Shown here: positions 9,155 through 17,743 of the stretch, piece after piece | How the letters are laid out: each line of letters starts with the position of its first letter | Position numbering within the stretch: the stretch's first letter is position 1 | DNA from: Clostridiales bacterium | GTDB lineage: Bacteria > Bacillota > Clostridia > Christensenellales > Borkfalkiaceae | Direction: 5' to 3' | DNA: 36,190 nucleotides | Assembly (NCBI GenBank): GCA_015055725.1 | Contig: SVHO01000011.1 | Span: forward strand, 1-36,190 | Position numbers and translations under genes: made by a program | Notes under the pieces: generated by a model | Databases searched by the model: none | Told to the model about the DNA's origin: nothing | Seen by the model: only the letters and a program-made list of their open reading frames with translations

Positions 9155-9631
9155 ATGCAAAAAATTGCACAGTTTTTTAAGGTTAGCAATAATGAATATC
9201 TTAAATCGGGCACGCAAGAAGAATATGAGAATATTCTTTTGCCTAAACGCGCAACTGCTGGTAGTGCCGGCTACGACTTTTTTTGCCCTAAAACGATAAG
9301 CGTTGGCGTGGGCGAAACGGTTAAGATAGCAACGGGCGTGCGCGTTAAGATTGACGACGGTTGGGTTTTAAAAATCTATCCGCGCAGTAGTTTGGGGTTT
9401 AAGTTTAGATTAAGGCTTGATAACACGGTTGGTATTATCGATAGTGATTATTTTTTTGCCGATAACGAAGGACATATTTTTATTAAGATGACCAACTGTG
9501 GCGATAAACCCTTAACGCTTGAAAAAGGCAAGGCGTTTGCGCAAGGCATTTTTATTGAATACGGAATAACCGTTGATGACGATACAACCGCTCTCCGCAC
9601 GGGTGGATTTGGAAGCACGGATAAAAAATAA
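9155..9631 (+). CDS. dut: dUTP diphosphatase (trimeric dUTPase family)
   Basis: dUTPase hydrolyses dUTP to dUMP and pyrophosphate, keeping uracil out of DNA and feeding dTMP synthesis. All five motifs are seen in order: AGSAGYDFF (1), PRSSLG (2), NTVGIIDSDYF (3, with the catalytic Asp), GKAFAQGIF (4) and the C-terminal glycine-rich TGGFGST (5). At 158 aa it is a little longer than the usual 145, because of an N-terminal extension of about 30 residues before motif 1. AAGGAA precedes the ATG. The next gene follows 20 nt later. Confidence 0.93.
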   Translation: MQKIAQFFKVSNNEYLKSGTQEEYENILLPKRATAGSAGYDFFCPKTISVGVGETVKIATGVRVKIDDGWVLKIYPRSSLGFKFRLRLDNTVGIIDSDYFFADNEGHIFIKMTNCGDKPLTLEKGKAFAQGIFIEYGITVDDDTTALRTGGFGSTDKK

Positions 9632-9651
9632 TTTTAAATATAGGTGGAATT

Positions 9652-10143
9652 ATGAAAAAAATTAAAGTTGAAAAATTAACGAAAGAAGCTTTTGCACCGT
9701 TTGGCACGTATTACGATTATGCTAACCCCACGGGCCACGCGCTTTGTGGTGAACTTCACCGCTTTTTCCCCGATAGGCTTACCGCCTATCATCAAGGTCA
9801 AGTGGCATTTTCGCCAATTTTGGTTAAAAAACCAGCACAAATGAAAGTGACCCAAATTGAATATCACACCACCACTTGCGAAATGATTTTGCCTTTAAAT
9901 GACGACATGATTTTGCACGTAGCAGAGCCTTCTGCAGGTAAACCTATAACCGACCAAACAAAAGCGTTTTTAGTGCCTAAGAATACTCTTATAAAAATGA
10001 ACGCTTGCGTTTGGCATTTAGCACCACTTCCTGCAAATTGTGATGAACTTTGCGCAATGATTATTTTGCCCGAATGCACTTATATGAACGACTGCATAGT
10101 GGTTGACCTTAAAGAAGACGAACAGTTCATTATCGAAAAATAA
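9652..10143 (+). CDS. AllA-like (ureidoglycolate lyase superfamily) cupin protein
   Basis: This 163-aa protein resembles the ureidoglycolate lyase family. It opens with the family's FAPFGTYYDY element, has a HRFFPDRL segment near residues 36-43, and a beta-rich core with metal-ligand-like residues (YHTTTCEMILPLNDD, VWHLAPLPA). True AllA releases glyoxylate and urea from ureidoglycolate in purine breakdown, but no allantoin genes are nearby, so the substrate may differ. A good AGGTGG site precedes the ATG. It is probably co-transcribed with dut. Confidence 0.65.
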   Translation: MKKIKVEKLTKEAFAPFGTYYDYANPTGHALCGELHRFFPDRLTAYHQGQVAFSPILVKKPAQMKVTQIEYHTTTCEMILPLNDDMILHVAEPSAGKPITDQTKAFLVPKNTLIKMNACVWHLAPLPANCDELCAMIILPECTYMNDCIVVDLKEDEQFIIEK

Positions 10144-10157
10144 TACCAAAAAAAATT

Positions 10158-10183
10158 ATCGCCACGGGTTTTTCCGTGGCGAT
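10158..10183. terminator. bidirectional terminator between AllA-like gene and rsmI
   Basis: A perfect 10-bp stem (ATCGCCACGG at 10158-10167 with 10174-10183) has T-rich tails on both strands, so it can end both converging transcripts. Confidence 0.92.
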
Positions 10184-10189
10184 TTTATT

Positions 10190-10987
10190 TTACTCAATCG
10201 TATATTTATAAAGTTCTGATTTAGAAACGCCACGTTCTTTTGCAACGCGCTTTAGCGCTTCTTTTTTATCTAAGCCTTGCGATATATATAACTCTATATG
10301 TTCTTTTTCAGTTAAATTCAAATTGTCATTGCCTTGTTTTTTCCCCTCAACAAGCAAGACGTATTCGCCTTTTGGCTCAGTTGGCAAACCATCCGCAAGG
10401 TTAAACCTTTCAGCACGCTCATGCAGTTTTGTTATCTCTTTAACGGCAACAGCAACTCTATCCCCAAACACTGAATAAATGCTTTCAATATCCTTTTTCA
10501 CGTCGTGCGGGGCAGAGTAAAAAATAAGTGTTGCATCAACGTTTTCATACTTTGATAAAACTTCTTTTCTTTCAGAATTTTTTTGTGGCAAAAACCCTAA
10601 AAAACAAAATTTTGACGCATCAAGCCCGCCCAAAACAAGTGCAGAAACGCACGCGCATGCACCGGGGATAACCGTAAATTCAAGTCCTTCTTCAATAAGC
10701 ATTTTTGCAAGCACGTTCCCAGGGTCTGATATAACGGGCATGCCAGCATCTGAAACGACTGCTATATTTTTTCCATCTTTAAGTTTTTGTATAATTTTTT
10801 CGCCAACCTCTTTTTCGTTAAACTTGTGATAAGAAAAAAGCGGTTTTTTAATTTCATAAGCATTTAGAAGCCCTAAAGTGTGGCGCGTATCTTCACAAGC
10901 AATTTCGTCAACCGCCCTTAAAACTTCAAGCGCGCGCAGGGTTATATCTTTTAAGTTGCCTATAGGCGTTGCAACAAAATACAACAT
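10190..10987 (-). CDS. rsmI: 16S rRNA (cytidine(1402)-2'-O)-methyltransferase
   Basis: RsmI methylates the ribose of C1402 in the 16S decoding centre. The 265-aa tetrapyrrole-methylase fold is clear: LYFVATPIGNLKDIT at the start, EIACEDTRHT near residues 33-42, VSDAGMPVISDPG near 78-90, and VIPGACACVSAL near 106-117. The C-terminus ends with a small helical domain (DKKEALKRVAKERGVSKSELY) seen in RsmI. CGGAG precedes the ATG. The gene lies 12 nt after the trmN6-like gene, forming an RNA-modification pair. Confidence 0.95.
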   Translation of the reverse strand: MLYFVATPIGNLKDITLRALEVLRAVDEIACEDTRHTLGLLNAYEIKKPLFSYHKFNEKEVGEKIIQKLKDGKNIAVVSDAGMPVISDPGNVLAKMLIEEGLEFTVIPGACACVSALVLGGLDASKFCFLGFLPQKNSERKEVLSKYENVDATLIFYSAPHDVKKDIESIYSVFGDRVAVAVKEITKLHERAERFNLADGLPTEPKGEYVLLVEGKKQGNDNLNLTEKEHIELYISQGLDKKEALKRVAKERGVSKSELYKYTIE

Positions 10988-10999
10988 ATTTTTCTCCGT

Positions 11000-11662
11000 T
11001 TAATTTATAAGGGTGTTATGAATTTTTACACCACTTTTACCGCCCTTAACCCCTTCAATCATAAAAAGGTACGGCTCTTTTTTTCCGCCTGAAACGAACT
11101 GAATTCTTTTAGGCTCTATATTGTTTTTCTTAAACTCACAAATAACGTCAACAAGCCTATCCGCGCGGTGAACCATATTTATTCTTCCGCCAAATTTAAG
11201 CGCAGTCGATATCGCGCTGACAAGTTCGGTTAAAGAAAGTTCAAGTTCGGTTCTGCAAACGGCAATCATTTTGTTTTCTTCGGTAAACCCCCTACCCTTT
11301 TCCATATAAGGCGGATTGCAAACTATCAAAGAAAACTTGCCTGCATATGCCGTGCCTAAATCTTGTAGTCGAATATTTATTGCAGTAAATTTATCGTTTA
11401 AGGCGTTATATTCTATGCTCTTTTTAGATAATTGATATAGCGGGGTTTGCATTTCAAACAAAGTGACGCTCTTTATCAGTTTTTGGTTAAGCGAATAAAG
11501 ATTAAAACCGACAATTCCGCTCCCCGCGCAAAAATCGGCAACCACGTCACCATTTTTAACGCGCGCAAATTTTGAAAGCAACACCGAATCAGACGTGAAA
11601 CAATAAAGCTCGTCGTCTTGATAAATTTTTATCCCTAACCCCAAATCTTCTAATCTTTCCAT
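11000..11662 (-). CDS. trmN6: tRNA1(Val) (adenine(37)-N6)-methyltransferase-like
   Basis: This class I SAM-dependent methyltransferase is of the TrmN6/YfiC group. Glycine-rich motif I is VADFCAGSGIVGF near residues 39-51, and the N6-adenine signature is VCNPPYMEKG, with the YfiC-like opening LGIKIYQDDELYCFTSDS. Family members methylate A37 of tRNA-Val. The frame extends to a TTG at 11695, but the ATG at 11662 follows AAAAGG and gives 220 aa. It is located 12 nt before rsmI. Substrate specificity is inferred from the family. Confidence 0.88.
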   Translation of the reverse strand: MERLEDLGLGIKIYQDDELYCFTSDSVLLSKFARVKNGDVVADFCAGSGIVGFNLYSLNQKLIKSVTLFEMQTPLYQLSKKSIEYNALNDKFTAINIRLQDLGTAYAGKFSLIVCNPPYMEKGRGFTEENKMIAVCRTELELSLTELVSAISTALKFGGRINMVHRADRLVDVICEFKKNNIEPKRIQFVSGGKKEPYLFMIEGVKGGKSGVKIHNTLIN

Positions 11663-11680
11663 AAAACCTTTTAAATTCAA

Positions 11681-11712
11681 AATGACGGTGCGCAATTTTT
11701 CGCACCGTCATT
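11681..11712. terminator. hairpin between the ferredoxin and trmN6 genes
   Basis: A perfect 12-bp stem (11681-11692 with 11701-11712) is followed by eight T on the + strand. On the minus strand, which carries the flanking genes, the tail is only TTTTGAATTT. It probably ends the ferredoxin transcript, at least partly, although the better T tract is on the other strand. Confidence 0.7.
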
Positions 11713-11725
11713 TTTTTTGCTATTC

Positions 11726-11896
11726 TTATTCTTCTGAAATAGCCTCTACGGGGCAACCAGCCGCGCAAGCACCGCAACTCATGCAAGCTTCAGCGTCGAT
11801 AACGTACTGGGTTTCGCCTTCGCTAATAGCACCACAGGGGCAAGTATCTGCACATGCACCGCATGAAATGCAACTATCGCTAATCTTATAAGCCAT
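11726..11896 (-). CDS. 2[4Fe-4S] ferredoxin
   Basis: This is a 56-aa clostridial-type ferredoxin, a cytoplasmic electron carrier for low-potential redox reactions. It carries two cluster-binding motifs, CISCGACADTCP (residues 9-20) and CMSCGACAAGCP (38-49). The proline-flanked fourth cysteine of each motif completes the other cluster. The start is supported by AAAGGAGG about nine bases upstream and by a dedicated promoter. It is monocistronic by layout and implies an anaerobic lifestyle. Confidence 0.95.
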   Translation of the reverse strand: MAYKISDSCISCGACADTCPCGAISEGETQYVIDAEACMSCGACAAGCPVEAISEE

Positions 11897-11925
11897 TAGG
11901 GTTTACCTCCTTTTGTTATACGTAT

Positions 11926-11954
11926 ATTGTATCACAAACTTTTGCGTTTGTAAA
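11926..11954 (-). promoter_or_regulatory. promoter of the ferredoxin gene
   Basis: Read leftward: TTTACA (11949-11954), a 17-bp spacer and TACAAT (11926-11931). It starts five bases after the ricT stop, so the ferredoxin can be expressed independently of the greA-ricT run. Confidence 0.75.
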
Positions 11955-11958
11955 TCGT

Positions 11959-12840
11959 TCAATCTAAAATTTTTTTCATATCTTCAGAAACGTTGTCGTC
12001 GTCATTTTCATTAGATTGCTTATTTTTCTTAAACTCTAATCTATCAACGGGGAAATCCTTATAAACTTCACTTCCGTCACCCTTAGAAATCTTAACTTTT
12101 GAAATAAGTTTAAGCATATCGTTAGAAACAACCGTTCCTTGCCCTTCGGGAGTGTTAACCGTTCCGCCAACCTTTGGCATTTTGCCGTAAACTTCAGCGT
12201 AATAATCGTTTTCATATTCTAAGCAACACATAAGCCTACCGCAAAGTCCGCTGATTTTACCGGGGTTAAGGTGCAACCCTTGGTTTTTTGCCATTTTTAT
12301 AGACACTTTGCCAAAATCACTCATACAACTTGCGCAACAACACTCTCTTCCACACGGAGCAATTCCGCCTAAAATCTTAGTTTCGTCACGAATACCGATT
12401 TGGCGCAATTCAATGCGCACGTGGAAACGGCTTGCAAGAACTTTTACGAGTTCTCTAAAATCCACCCTGTTGTCCGACGTAAAATAAAACACAAGTTTTT
12501 TGCCGTCAAACGCATATTCTGCGCCTATAAGTTTCATTTGTAAATTTAATTCGGTTATTTTTTCTTGAGCGAAATCCATGGCTTCGGGAATTTTTTTCTC
12601 GTTTTCCTTAACCGTCTTTTCGTCTTTTTCAGTCGCCTTTCTTAAAACGGGTTTTAAGGGGTGAACAATCTCTTTTTCGTCAACTTCTTTAACGCCGAAA
12701 ACAACCGTGCCGTATTCTAACCCCTTTGCAGTTTCAACAACAACGCCTGTTTTTTCTTCATAAACTTCGTTCTCGTTTGCAGGGGCAAAATAATAAACTT
12801 TCGCCGTGTTCTTAAATTTTACGCCTATAATTTTTGCCAT
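11959..12840 (-). CDS. ricT: RicT/YaaT, PSP1-domain protein
   Basis: RicT (YaaT in Bacillus) is part of the RicA-RicF-RicT Fe-S complex that promotes RNase Y-dependent mRNA processing and, in Bacillus, sporulation and biofilm phosphorelay signalling. The 293-aa protein has the PSP1 C-terminal core with the conserved cysteines in GGIAPCGRECCCASC and LCGRLMCCLEYE, the cluster ligands. The acidic tail (NENDDDNVSED) is variable in the family. It overlaps the end of holB by 16 nt, and an AGAAGGAA site lies in the holB 3' end. Confidence 0.95.
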   Translation of the reverse strand: MAKIIGVKFKNTAKVYYFAPANENEVYEEKTGVVVETAKGLEYGTVVFGVKEVDEKEIVHPLKPVLRKATEKDEKTVKENEKKIPEAMDFAQEKITELNLQMKLIGAEYAFDGKKLVFYFTSDNRVDFRELVKVLASRFHVRIELRQIGIRDETKILGGIAPCGRECCCASCMSDFGKVSIKMAKNQGLHLNPGKISGLCGRLMCCLEYENDYYAEVYGKMPKVGGTVNTPEGQGTVVSNDMLKLISKVKISKGDGSEVYKDFPVDRLEFKKNKQSNENDDDNVSEDMKKILD

Positions 12841-13808
12841 TTATATTTTCCTTCTAATATTTGAAATAACAACCACTCTAAAAGCATAGTGGGATTTGCA
12901 TTGAATTTTTTTCTTTTTTGTGCTTCGCTAACCTTTTCAAGCGCGTAAATCAGCGCGCCCGTGTTAAAATTTTTCGCTTGCTTTAACTTTTCTAACGTGA
13001 CGTGATTAAAAGCCACTTTTTCTTCGCCTTCCTTAAAGGTAAGCAAGTCACGGATTAATAACTCTAAAACTGATATAAACTCGCCCAAATCCCATTTGCC
13101 ATTTGAAACTTTAAGCGAATATTTTAACACGTCCTTACTAGATTGCATTTGGGTTAAAACTTCCACCGCCAAGTCGGTTAACTCTTTAAGGTTTTGGTCG
13201 TTATATAACGCGGTGGCGTTTCCCACCGTTCCATCACTACACGCAATCGCAATTTGCAACTTTTCATGGTCGGGGCAATCTTCTTTAAGCGCATCAAATA
13301 ATTGCTCTTTGTTAAACGGTGCAATTTCTAACTTTTTAACCCTTGACTTAACGGTTGAAAGCAAGGGGAATTCACTAGTTGCACCTATCAAAATATGCAC
13401 GTTTTTGGGCGGTTCTTCAAGCGTTTTTAAAAGTTTGTTTTGTGCGGAAGCGTTCATTGTTTGCGCCTTGTCAAGCACGAAAATCTTTTTATCGCTCTCG
13501 ATTGGTTTAAGATAACTCTCTTCGATTAAATCGTTAACTTCTTCACTCGTTATAGACTGATTTTCACGTGGATAAAAATACACGTCAGAATAAGCCGATT
13601 GTTCAATGAGTTTGCACGTGCGACACTTTCCACACGCCCCGTCTTCTTCACACGCGATAACGCTTGCAAGCATTTTTAGGTAAGCCGTTAAATTTTGCTC
13701 GTCCGAAGTTAAAACGAGATAAGCGTGACTAAGCCTTCCCGCATTTTTATCTCCGTTAATTGTTTTAAACGCTTGCGTTTTACTTAAAAGCGCGTAAAGG
13801 TCGGTCAT
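12825..13808 (-). CDS. holB: DNA polymerase III delta' subunit
   Basis: Delta' is the stator of the clamp-loader complex that opens the sliding clamp for replication. Over 327 aa the protein shows GRLSHAY near residues 24-30, a zinc module C53, C59, C62, C65 (GACGKCRTC), and the LLKTLEEPP box. The Walker A position after SHAY reads LVLTSDEQNL and has no GxxGxGK, so it probably does not bind ATP, as in some other delta' subunits. The usual SRC motif is SRV. It overlaps tmk by 4 nt and ricT by 16 nt. Confidence 0.93.
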   Translation of the reverse strand: MTDLYALLSKTQAFKTINGDKNAGRLSHAYLVLTSDEQNLTAYLKMLASVIACEEDGACGKCRTCKLIEQSAYSDVYFYPRENQSITSEEVNDLIEESYLKPIESDKKIFVLDKAQTMNASAQNKLLKTLEEPPKNVHILIGATSEFPLLSTVKSRVKKLEIAPFNKEQLFDALKEDCPDHEKLQIAIACSDGTVGNATALYNDQNLKELTDLAVEVLTQMQSSKDVLKYSLKVSNGKWDLGEFISVLELLIRDLLTFKEGEEKVAFNHVTLEKLKQAKNFNTGALIYALEKVSEAQKRKKFNANPTMLLEWLLFQILEGKYKWQKL

Positions 13809-14428
13809 AACACACCTTTTTCTTTAAGCGCGCAAATGATTTTTGCGTGCGTTTGCTCTTTTTCGCCACTTGCGTCAATAACTATAAAACGGTTTTGATA
13901 TTTTTGTGCAAGCGATAAGTATCCGTTATAAACTTTATCGTGAAACTCTATGCCTGAAAGTTCAAGCCTATCAGTTTTGTCCACGCCACCTTTTCTTTTA
14001 AATGCTTGTTCTGGTGGCAAATTTAAAAACAACGTGTAATCGGGCATAAAGTTTTTTATTGCGTAATCGTTGATTTTTTCAACGAAATCCACGCCCAAAC
14101 CACGCGCATAGCCTTGATATGCCAAAGATGAATCTACGTATCTATCGCAAAGAACTAACTCACCGCGCGCTAACCTTGGCGCAATTTCTTCCTTTAACAA
14201 CTGAACGCGAGCAGCGGCGTATAAAAGAGCCTCACACTCGTCGGTCATTTCAACGTTTTTACCGTCTAAAATAACGTTTCTTATTTGCTCTGAAACGCAC
14301 GTGCCACCCGGCTCACGCGTGAGAAAATATTTTATTCCGTTTTTCTTTAAGTATTCTTCCAAAAGGTGAATTTGGCGTGATTTGCCAACCCCTTCGCACC
14401 CTTCGAAAGTTATAAACTTTCCTTTCAT
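13805..14428 (-). CDS. tmk: thymidylate kinase
   Basis: Tmk phosphorylates dTMP to dTDP. The 207-aa protein has P-loop FEGCEGVGKS near residues 8-17, the TREPGG substrate motif and the DRYVDSSLAYQG segment that replaces the classic DRY box region. It overlaps the upstream hypothetical gene and the downstream holB by 4 nt each, so it is translationally coupled in the greA-ricT run. Tmk-HolB-RicT is a conserved order in Bacillota. Confidence 0.97.
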   Translation of the reverse strand: MKGKFITFEGCEGVGKSRQIHLLEEYLKKNGIKYFLTREPGGTCVSEQIRNVILDGKNVEMTDECEALLYAAARVQLLKEEIAPRLARGELVLCDRYVDSSLAYQGYARGLGVDFVEKINDYAIKNFMPDYTLFLNLPPEQAFKRKGGVDKTDRLELSGIEFHDKVYNGYLSLAQKYQNRFIVIDASGEKEQTHAKIICALKEKGVL

Positions 14429-15504
14429 CTTATATTGACCCCGTCAAGAATATCACTAGTGTTTCTAACGATAGAATTTATAAAAGAAATTGTTTCAAAT
14501 TGCAAGTGTGGTTGATAAGAACGGAAGTTAAAAACTGCAAGACAAACGTCATCCGCCGTATCAGAGTCGTTTAATCTACATACCGAAGAAGGCGAAACTT
14601 TCCCTTCAACCGTGGTTGCAGGTAATTTACCTAAGTTTAACGCGTAAATAAATTCGGTGTCACCATCTGCGTTATCAACGCCAGATAGTCCCAATCCTTC
14701 AAGCCTTGCAACTTCGCCATCTATAATTTCTTGCACACGCTCTTTGTTTTCAATCAATTCTTGCGTATCTCGCCTTTGCGCATATTTGGTGTATCGATAA
14801 AAAAGCCCTTCGTGCGTGCTTTCTAACTCTAAAAGTTTGCCGAAAAGCACGGTTTCTTCATAAAGCCTTTCAATCCTTTCTTTCTCCATCTTAACGCCTT
14901 CTTTTATTTGCGCTTGGGTGCGGAAACGGTTATCTTTTTTCATTCTTGAGCGGAAAGTTTTTTCAATTTTACTCTCGTCAAGAACACCCGTTTTAACTTT
15001 ATCAAAAAGGTCGTTATTAGATTGATTTTCATCTTTTATATATCTTTTTAGGTATTCTTGTGCGTCAAGATTAAGTTCTTCAAAAGAGTAAACGCGATAA
15101 GCGTCAACAATCTCTTTAAGCCTTATGTTCGTGTTTTCAACTTCATCTGGATTGGGCGCGTTTTTAAGAGGGTCTTTACAGTTAGTAAAAATCACGTCGC
15201 CATCTTGAATATCAAGCCTAGTTGAAAGGACGTTATAACTGCTAAGTAGCCTTTCAACGCTTACTTTTTGAACGTCATAACTAAGCACGTCATCGTCATC
15301 TAAAAATCTCATTACCGCTGTCGAATTGCCTGAAAGTGACTGGTCGAAAAAAAACTTAAACTGCTGACCAGTTGTCAATTTAACGCTAGCCATAGTGTAA
15401 AACAATTCCCATGCCATAATGGAAATAAATGCAAAAAGAATTATAAGTATCCACTCGTAAGATAGAAAATCGGACAGCCTGTTTTTTGTGATTCTATTAT
15501 CCAT
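14425..15504 (-). CDS. single-pass membrane protein of unknown function
   Basis: I do not recognise this 359-aa protein. A short basic N-terminus is followed by one hydrophobic segment (about residues 17-37, WILIILFAFISIMAWELFY) and then a long soluble part, probably outside the membrane. Residues about 100-260 are rich in charged helices (MKKDNRFRTQAQIKEGVKMEKERIERLYEE split by turns), and the last third looks alpha/beta. There is no lipobox and no known enzyme motif. It is placed 9 nt after lysS and overlaps tmk by 4 nt, so it is co-expressed with replication and nucleotide genes. Confidence 0.8.
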   Translation of the reverse strand: MDNRITKNRLSDFLSYEWILIILFAFISIMAWELFYTMASVKLTTGQQFKFFFDQSLSGNSTAVMRFLDDDDVLSYDVQKVSVERLLSSYNVLSTRLDIQDGDVIFTNCKDPLKNAPNPDEVENTNIRLKEIVDAYRVYSFEELNLDAQEYLKRYIKDENQSNNDLFDKVKTGVLDESKIEKTFRSRMKKDNRFRTQAQIKEGVKMEKERIERLYEETVLFGKLLELESTHEGLFYRYTKYAQRRDTQELIENKERVQEIIDGEVARLEGLGLSGVDNADGDTEFIYALNLGKLPATTVEGKVSPSSVCRLNDSDTADDVCLAVFNFRSYQPHLQFETISFINSIVRNTSDILDGVNIR

Positions 15505-15513
15505 TGGTTTCCT

Positions 15514-17016
15514 TTATTTTTTTATTGGTTTCATAGTTGGGAACAAAATAACGTCTCTAATAGACGCGCTGTCCGTCAAAAGCATCACTAACCTATCAAC
15601 GCCAAAGCCCAAGCCACCCGTTGGGGGCAAACCGTATTCAAGAGCGGTGACGAAATCTTCATCAACTTTCGCATCGTTTCCACCGCGTGCGCGTTTTTCT
15701 TCAACTTGCTTAACAAATCTTTCTTTTTGGTCGATTGGGTCGTTAAGTTCTGAGAAAGCGTTGCCCATTTCTCTCGCATAAATAAAGTATTCAAACCTTT
15801 CGGTAAACGCTGGGTTAGAAGGTTTTCTCTTAGCGAGCGGTGAGTTTTCTACAGGGTAATCGTAAATAATAGTGGGTTGAACGAGCTTTTCTTCAACGAA
15901 AGCGTCAAAGAACGCAATTAAAACGTGACCTTTGGTTGCTTGGTCGCCTTCTTCAACAACCACGCCCATTTTGTCAGCAACTGCTCGCGCTTGTTCGTCG
16001 GTTGCCCAATCGTTATAGTCAACGCCAGCATACTTTTTAACCGCTTCAACCATAGTGAGCCTTTCCCACTTTTTGCCCATATCAATTTCTAAGCCTTGAT
16101 AAGTAATCTTATCCGTACCGCAAACGTTTAGCGTTATCGTGCGATACATATCTTCAATTAGGTTCATCATATCAAGATAATCACTATATGCTTGATACAT
16201 TTCAACCGTGGTAAATTCAGGGTTATGAGACCTATCCATACCTTCGTTGCGGAAAATTCTGCCAACTTCGTAAACTTTATCAAATCCACCAACTATCAAA
16301 CGTTTTAGGTAGAGTTCGGTTTCAATGCGCAAATACATATCTATATCAAGCGCGTTGTGGTGCGTCTTAAACGGTCTTGCCGCCGCCCCGATTTCAAGCG
16401 GTTGCAAAACGGGCGTGTCAACTTCAAGATAGCCAACTCCGTCAAGATATTTTCTAATTTCCGCCATTATTTTTGAACGCATAACGAAAGTCTTTTTAAC
16501 TTCTGGGTTTGCGATAAGGTCTATTTCTCTTTGGCGGTATCTCGTGTCTTCATCTTTTAATCCGTGATATTTTTCAGGCAACGGCAAAAGTGACTTTGAA
16601 AGAAGTTCAATGCTTCTTGCATGCACGGAAACTTCGCCCGTTCTAGTGGTGAAAACTTCACCCGTGATGCCAACAATATCACCGATATCGTATTCCTTAA
16701 ACGCAAGGTAATCGTCACCCAAATCGTTTATTGAAAGGTATGATTGAATTGTTCCCTTTCCATCAAGTATAACCGCAAAAGACGCTTTACCCATAATGCG
16801 CTTAGAAATAAGCCTACCTGCAATACCAACCGTTTTGCCTTCATAATTTGCGTAATCGTCTTTTAAGTCTTGGCTATAAGCCGTTCTATCATATCTAACT
16901 TTTTCAAACGGATTTTTACCGCTTGAAACCAAGGCGTCTAATTTTTCGCGCCTAATTCTTAATACTTCGCTTAAATCCTGTTCTTCTATAACGGGAGCAG
17001 TCTTAATTTCGTCCAT
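15514..17016 (-). CDS. lysS: lysine--tRNA ligase (class II)
   Basis: LysRS charges tRNA-Lys. The 500-aa protein has the N-terminal OB-fold anticodon-binding domain (VGIAGRLISKRIMGKASF near residues 63-80) and the class II core. Motif 2 is RNEGMDRSHNPEFTTVE and motif 3 is GLGFGVDRLVMLL, ending in RDVILFPTMK. The length is normal. It follows greA by 20 nt, a pairing common in Bacillota. AAGGAC lies about 9 nt before the ATG. Confidence 0.98.
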   Translation of the reverse strand: MDEIKTAPVIEEQDLSEVLRIRREKLDALVSSGKNPFEKVRYDRTAYSQDLKDDYANYEGKTVGIAGRLISKRIMGKASFAVILDGKGTIQSYLSINDLGDDYLAFKEYDIGDIVGITGEVFTTRTGEVSVHARSIELLSKSLLPLPEKYHGLKDEDTRYRQREIDLIANPEVKKTFVMRSKIMAEIRKYLDGVGYLEVDTPVLQPLEIGAAARPFKTHHNALDIDMYLRIETELYLKRLIVGGFDKVYEVGRIFRNEGMDRSHNPEFTTVEMYQAYSDYLDMMNLIEDMYRTITLNVCGTDKITYQGLEIDMGKKWERLTMVEAVKKYAGVDYNDWATDEQARAVADKMGVVVEEGDQATKGHVLIAFFDAFVEEKLVQPTIIYDYPVENSPLAKRKPSNPAFTERFEYFIYAREMGNAFSELNDPIDQKERFVKQVEEKRARGGNDAKVDEDFVTALEYGLPPTGGLGFGVDRLVMLLTDSASIRDVILFPTMKPIKK

Positions 17017-17036
17017 AACTAAAAGTCCTTATAATC

Positions 17037-17501
17037 TTAATATACTTTTTTAACCGTGATGCTGGTTATACCTGCAGGAACGGTCACTTTAACGGTGTCA
17101 CCTGCTTTTCTGCCCAAAAGAGCGTTGCCGATAGGTGATTCGTTAGAAATTCTGCCAAGTTCAACGTCTGCTTCGGTAGTGCCGACGATTTCATAAGTAA
17201 ATTCTTCATTAGTGTCGTCGTCAACAAAGTCTACTTTGCTACCCAAAGAAACTAAACCTTTTTTGCTTTCTTTAATGATAACGGCGTATTTAAGTTTGTT
17301 TTCAATTTCAATAATTTCGCCTTCAATCATTGCTTGTTCGTTTTTTGCAGCGTCGTATTCAGCGTTTTCAGAAAGGTCGCCAAATTCTCTTGCCGTTTTA
17401 ATCCTTTCGGTAATTTCCGCACGTTTAACAACCTTTAAAAACTCTAAGCGTTTTTCAAGTTCTTCTTTACCTTCTTTTGTAAGTATTACTTCTTCTGCCA
17501 T
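17037..17501 (-). CDS. greA: transcription elongation factor GreA
   Basis: GreA enters the RNA polymerase secondary channel and stimulates cleavage of backtracked RNA. The 154-aa protein has an N-terminal coiled coil with the acidic tip FGDLSENAEYDAAKNEQ, followed by the FKBP-like C-terminal domain (VELGRISNESPIGNALLG). It is the first gene of the run greA-lysS-(hypothetical)-tmk-holB-ricT, has a consensus promoter and a strong CGGAGGT site. Confidence 0.97.
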   Translation of the reverse strand: MAEEVILTKEGKEELEKRLEFLKVVKRAEITERIKTAREFGDLSENAEYDAAKNEQAMIEGEIIEIENKLKYAVIIKESKKGLVSLGSKVDFVDDDTNEEFTYEIVGTTEADVELGRISNESPIGNALLGRKAGDTVKVTVPAGITSITVKKVY

Positions 17502-17542
17502 AAAAATGACCTCCGTTTACTAAAAATCTTTTTTGGTTTTAC

Positions 17543-17561
17543 AAGTGGACGTAATCCACTT
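17543..17561 (-). promoter_or_regulatory. hairpin in the greA leader
   Basis: A perfect 7-bp stem (17543-17549 with 17555-17561) with a 5-nt loop lies in the 5' leader of the greA transcript. No T run follows on the coding strand, so it is not a clear terminator. It may stabilise the mRNA or bind a protein. Confidence 0.4.
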
Positions 17562-17578
17562 ACAATTTTAACTTAATA

Positions 17579-17607
17579 ATTATATTATATATCATCGCTT
17601 TTGTCAA
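17579..17607 (-). promoter_or_regulatory. consensus SigA promoter of the greA-lysS run
   Basis: A perfect TTGACA (17602-17607), a 17-bp spacer and a perfect TATAAT (17579-17584). This is one of the strongest promoters in the window, fitting highly expressed housekeeping genes. Confidence 0.92.
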
Positions 17608-17709
17608 CTTCTTACGATAAAAGTGACCCTAAACACCCTTTTAGACAGGCAAAATAGAAAACGTTGATGATAATTTTTCAAATTTTGTGAAAAAATTTTT
17701 CAAAAACCC

Positions 17710-17737
17710 TTGACAAATAGAATTTTCGTGTTATAAT
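17710..17737 (+). promoter_or_regulatory. promoter of a predicted small RNA
   Basis: TTGACA (17710-17715), a 16-bp spacer and TATAAT (17732-17737) point rightward into a stretch with no gene, ending at the terminator hairpin at 17827-17857. Confidence 0.75.
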
Positions 17738-17743
17738 AGCGAT

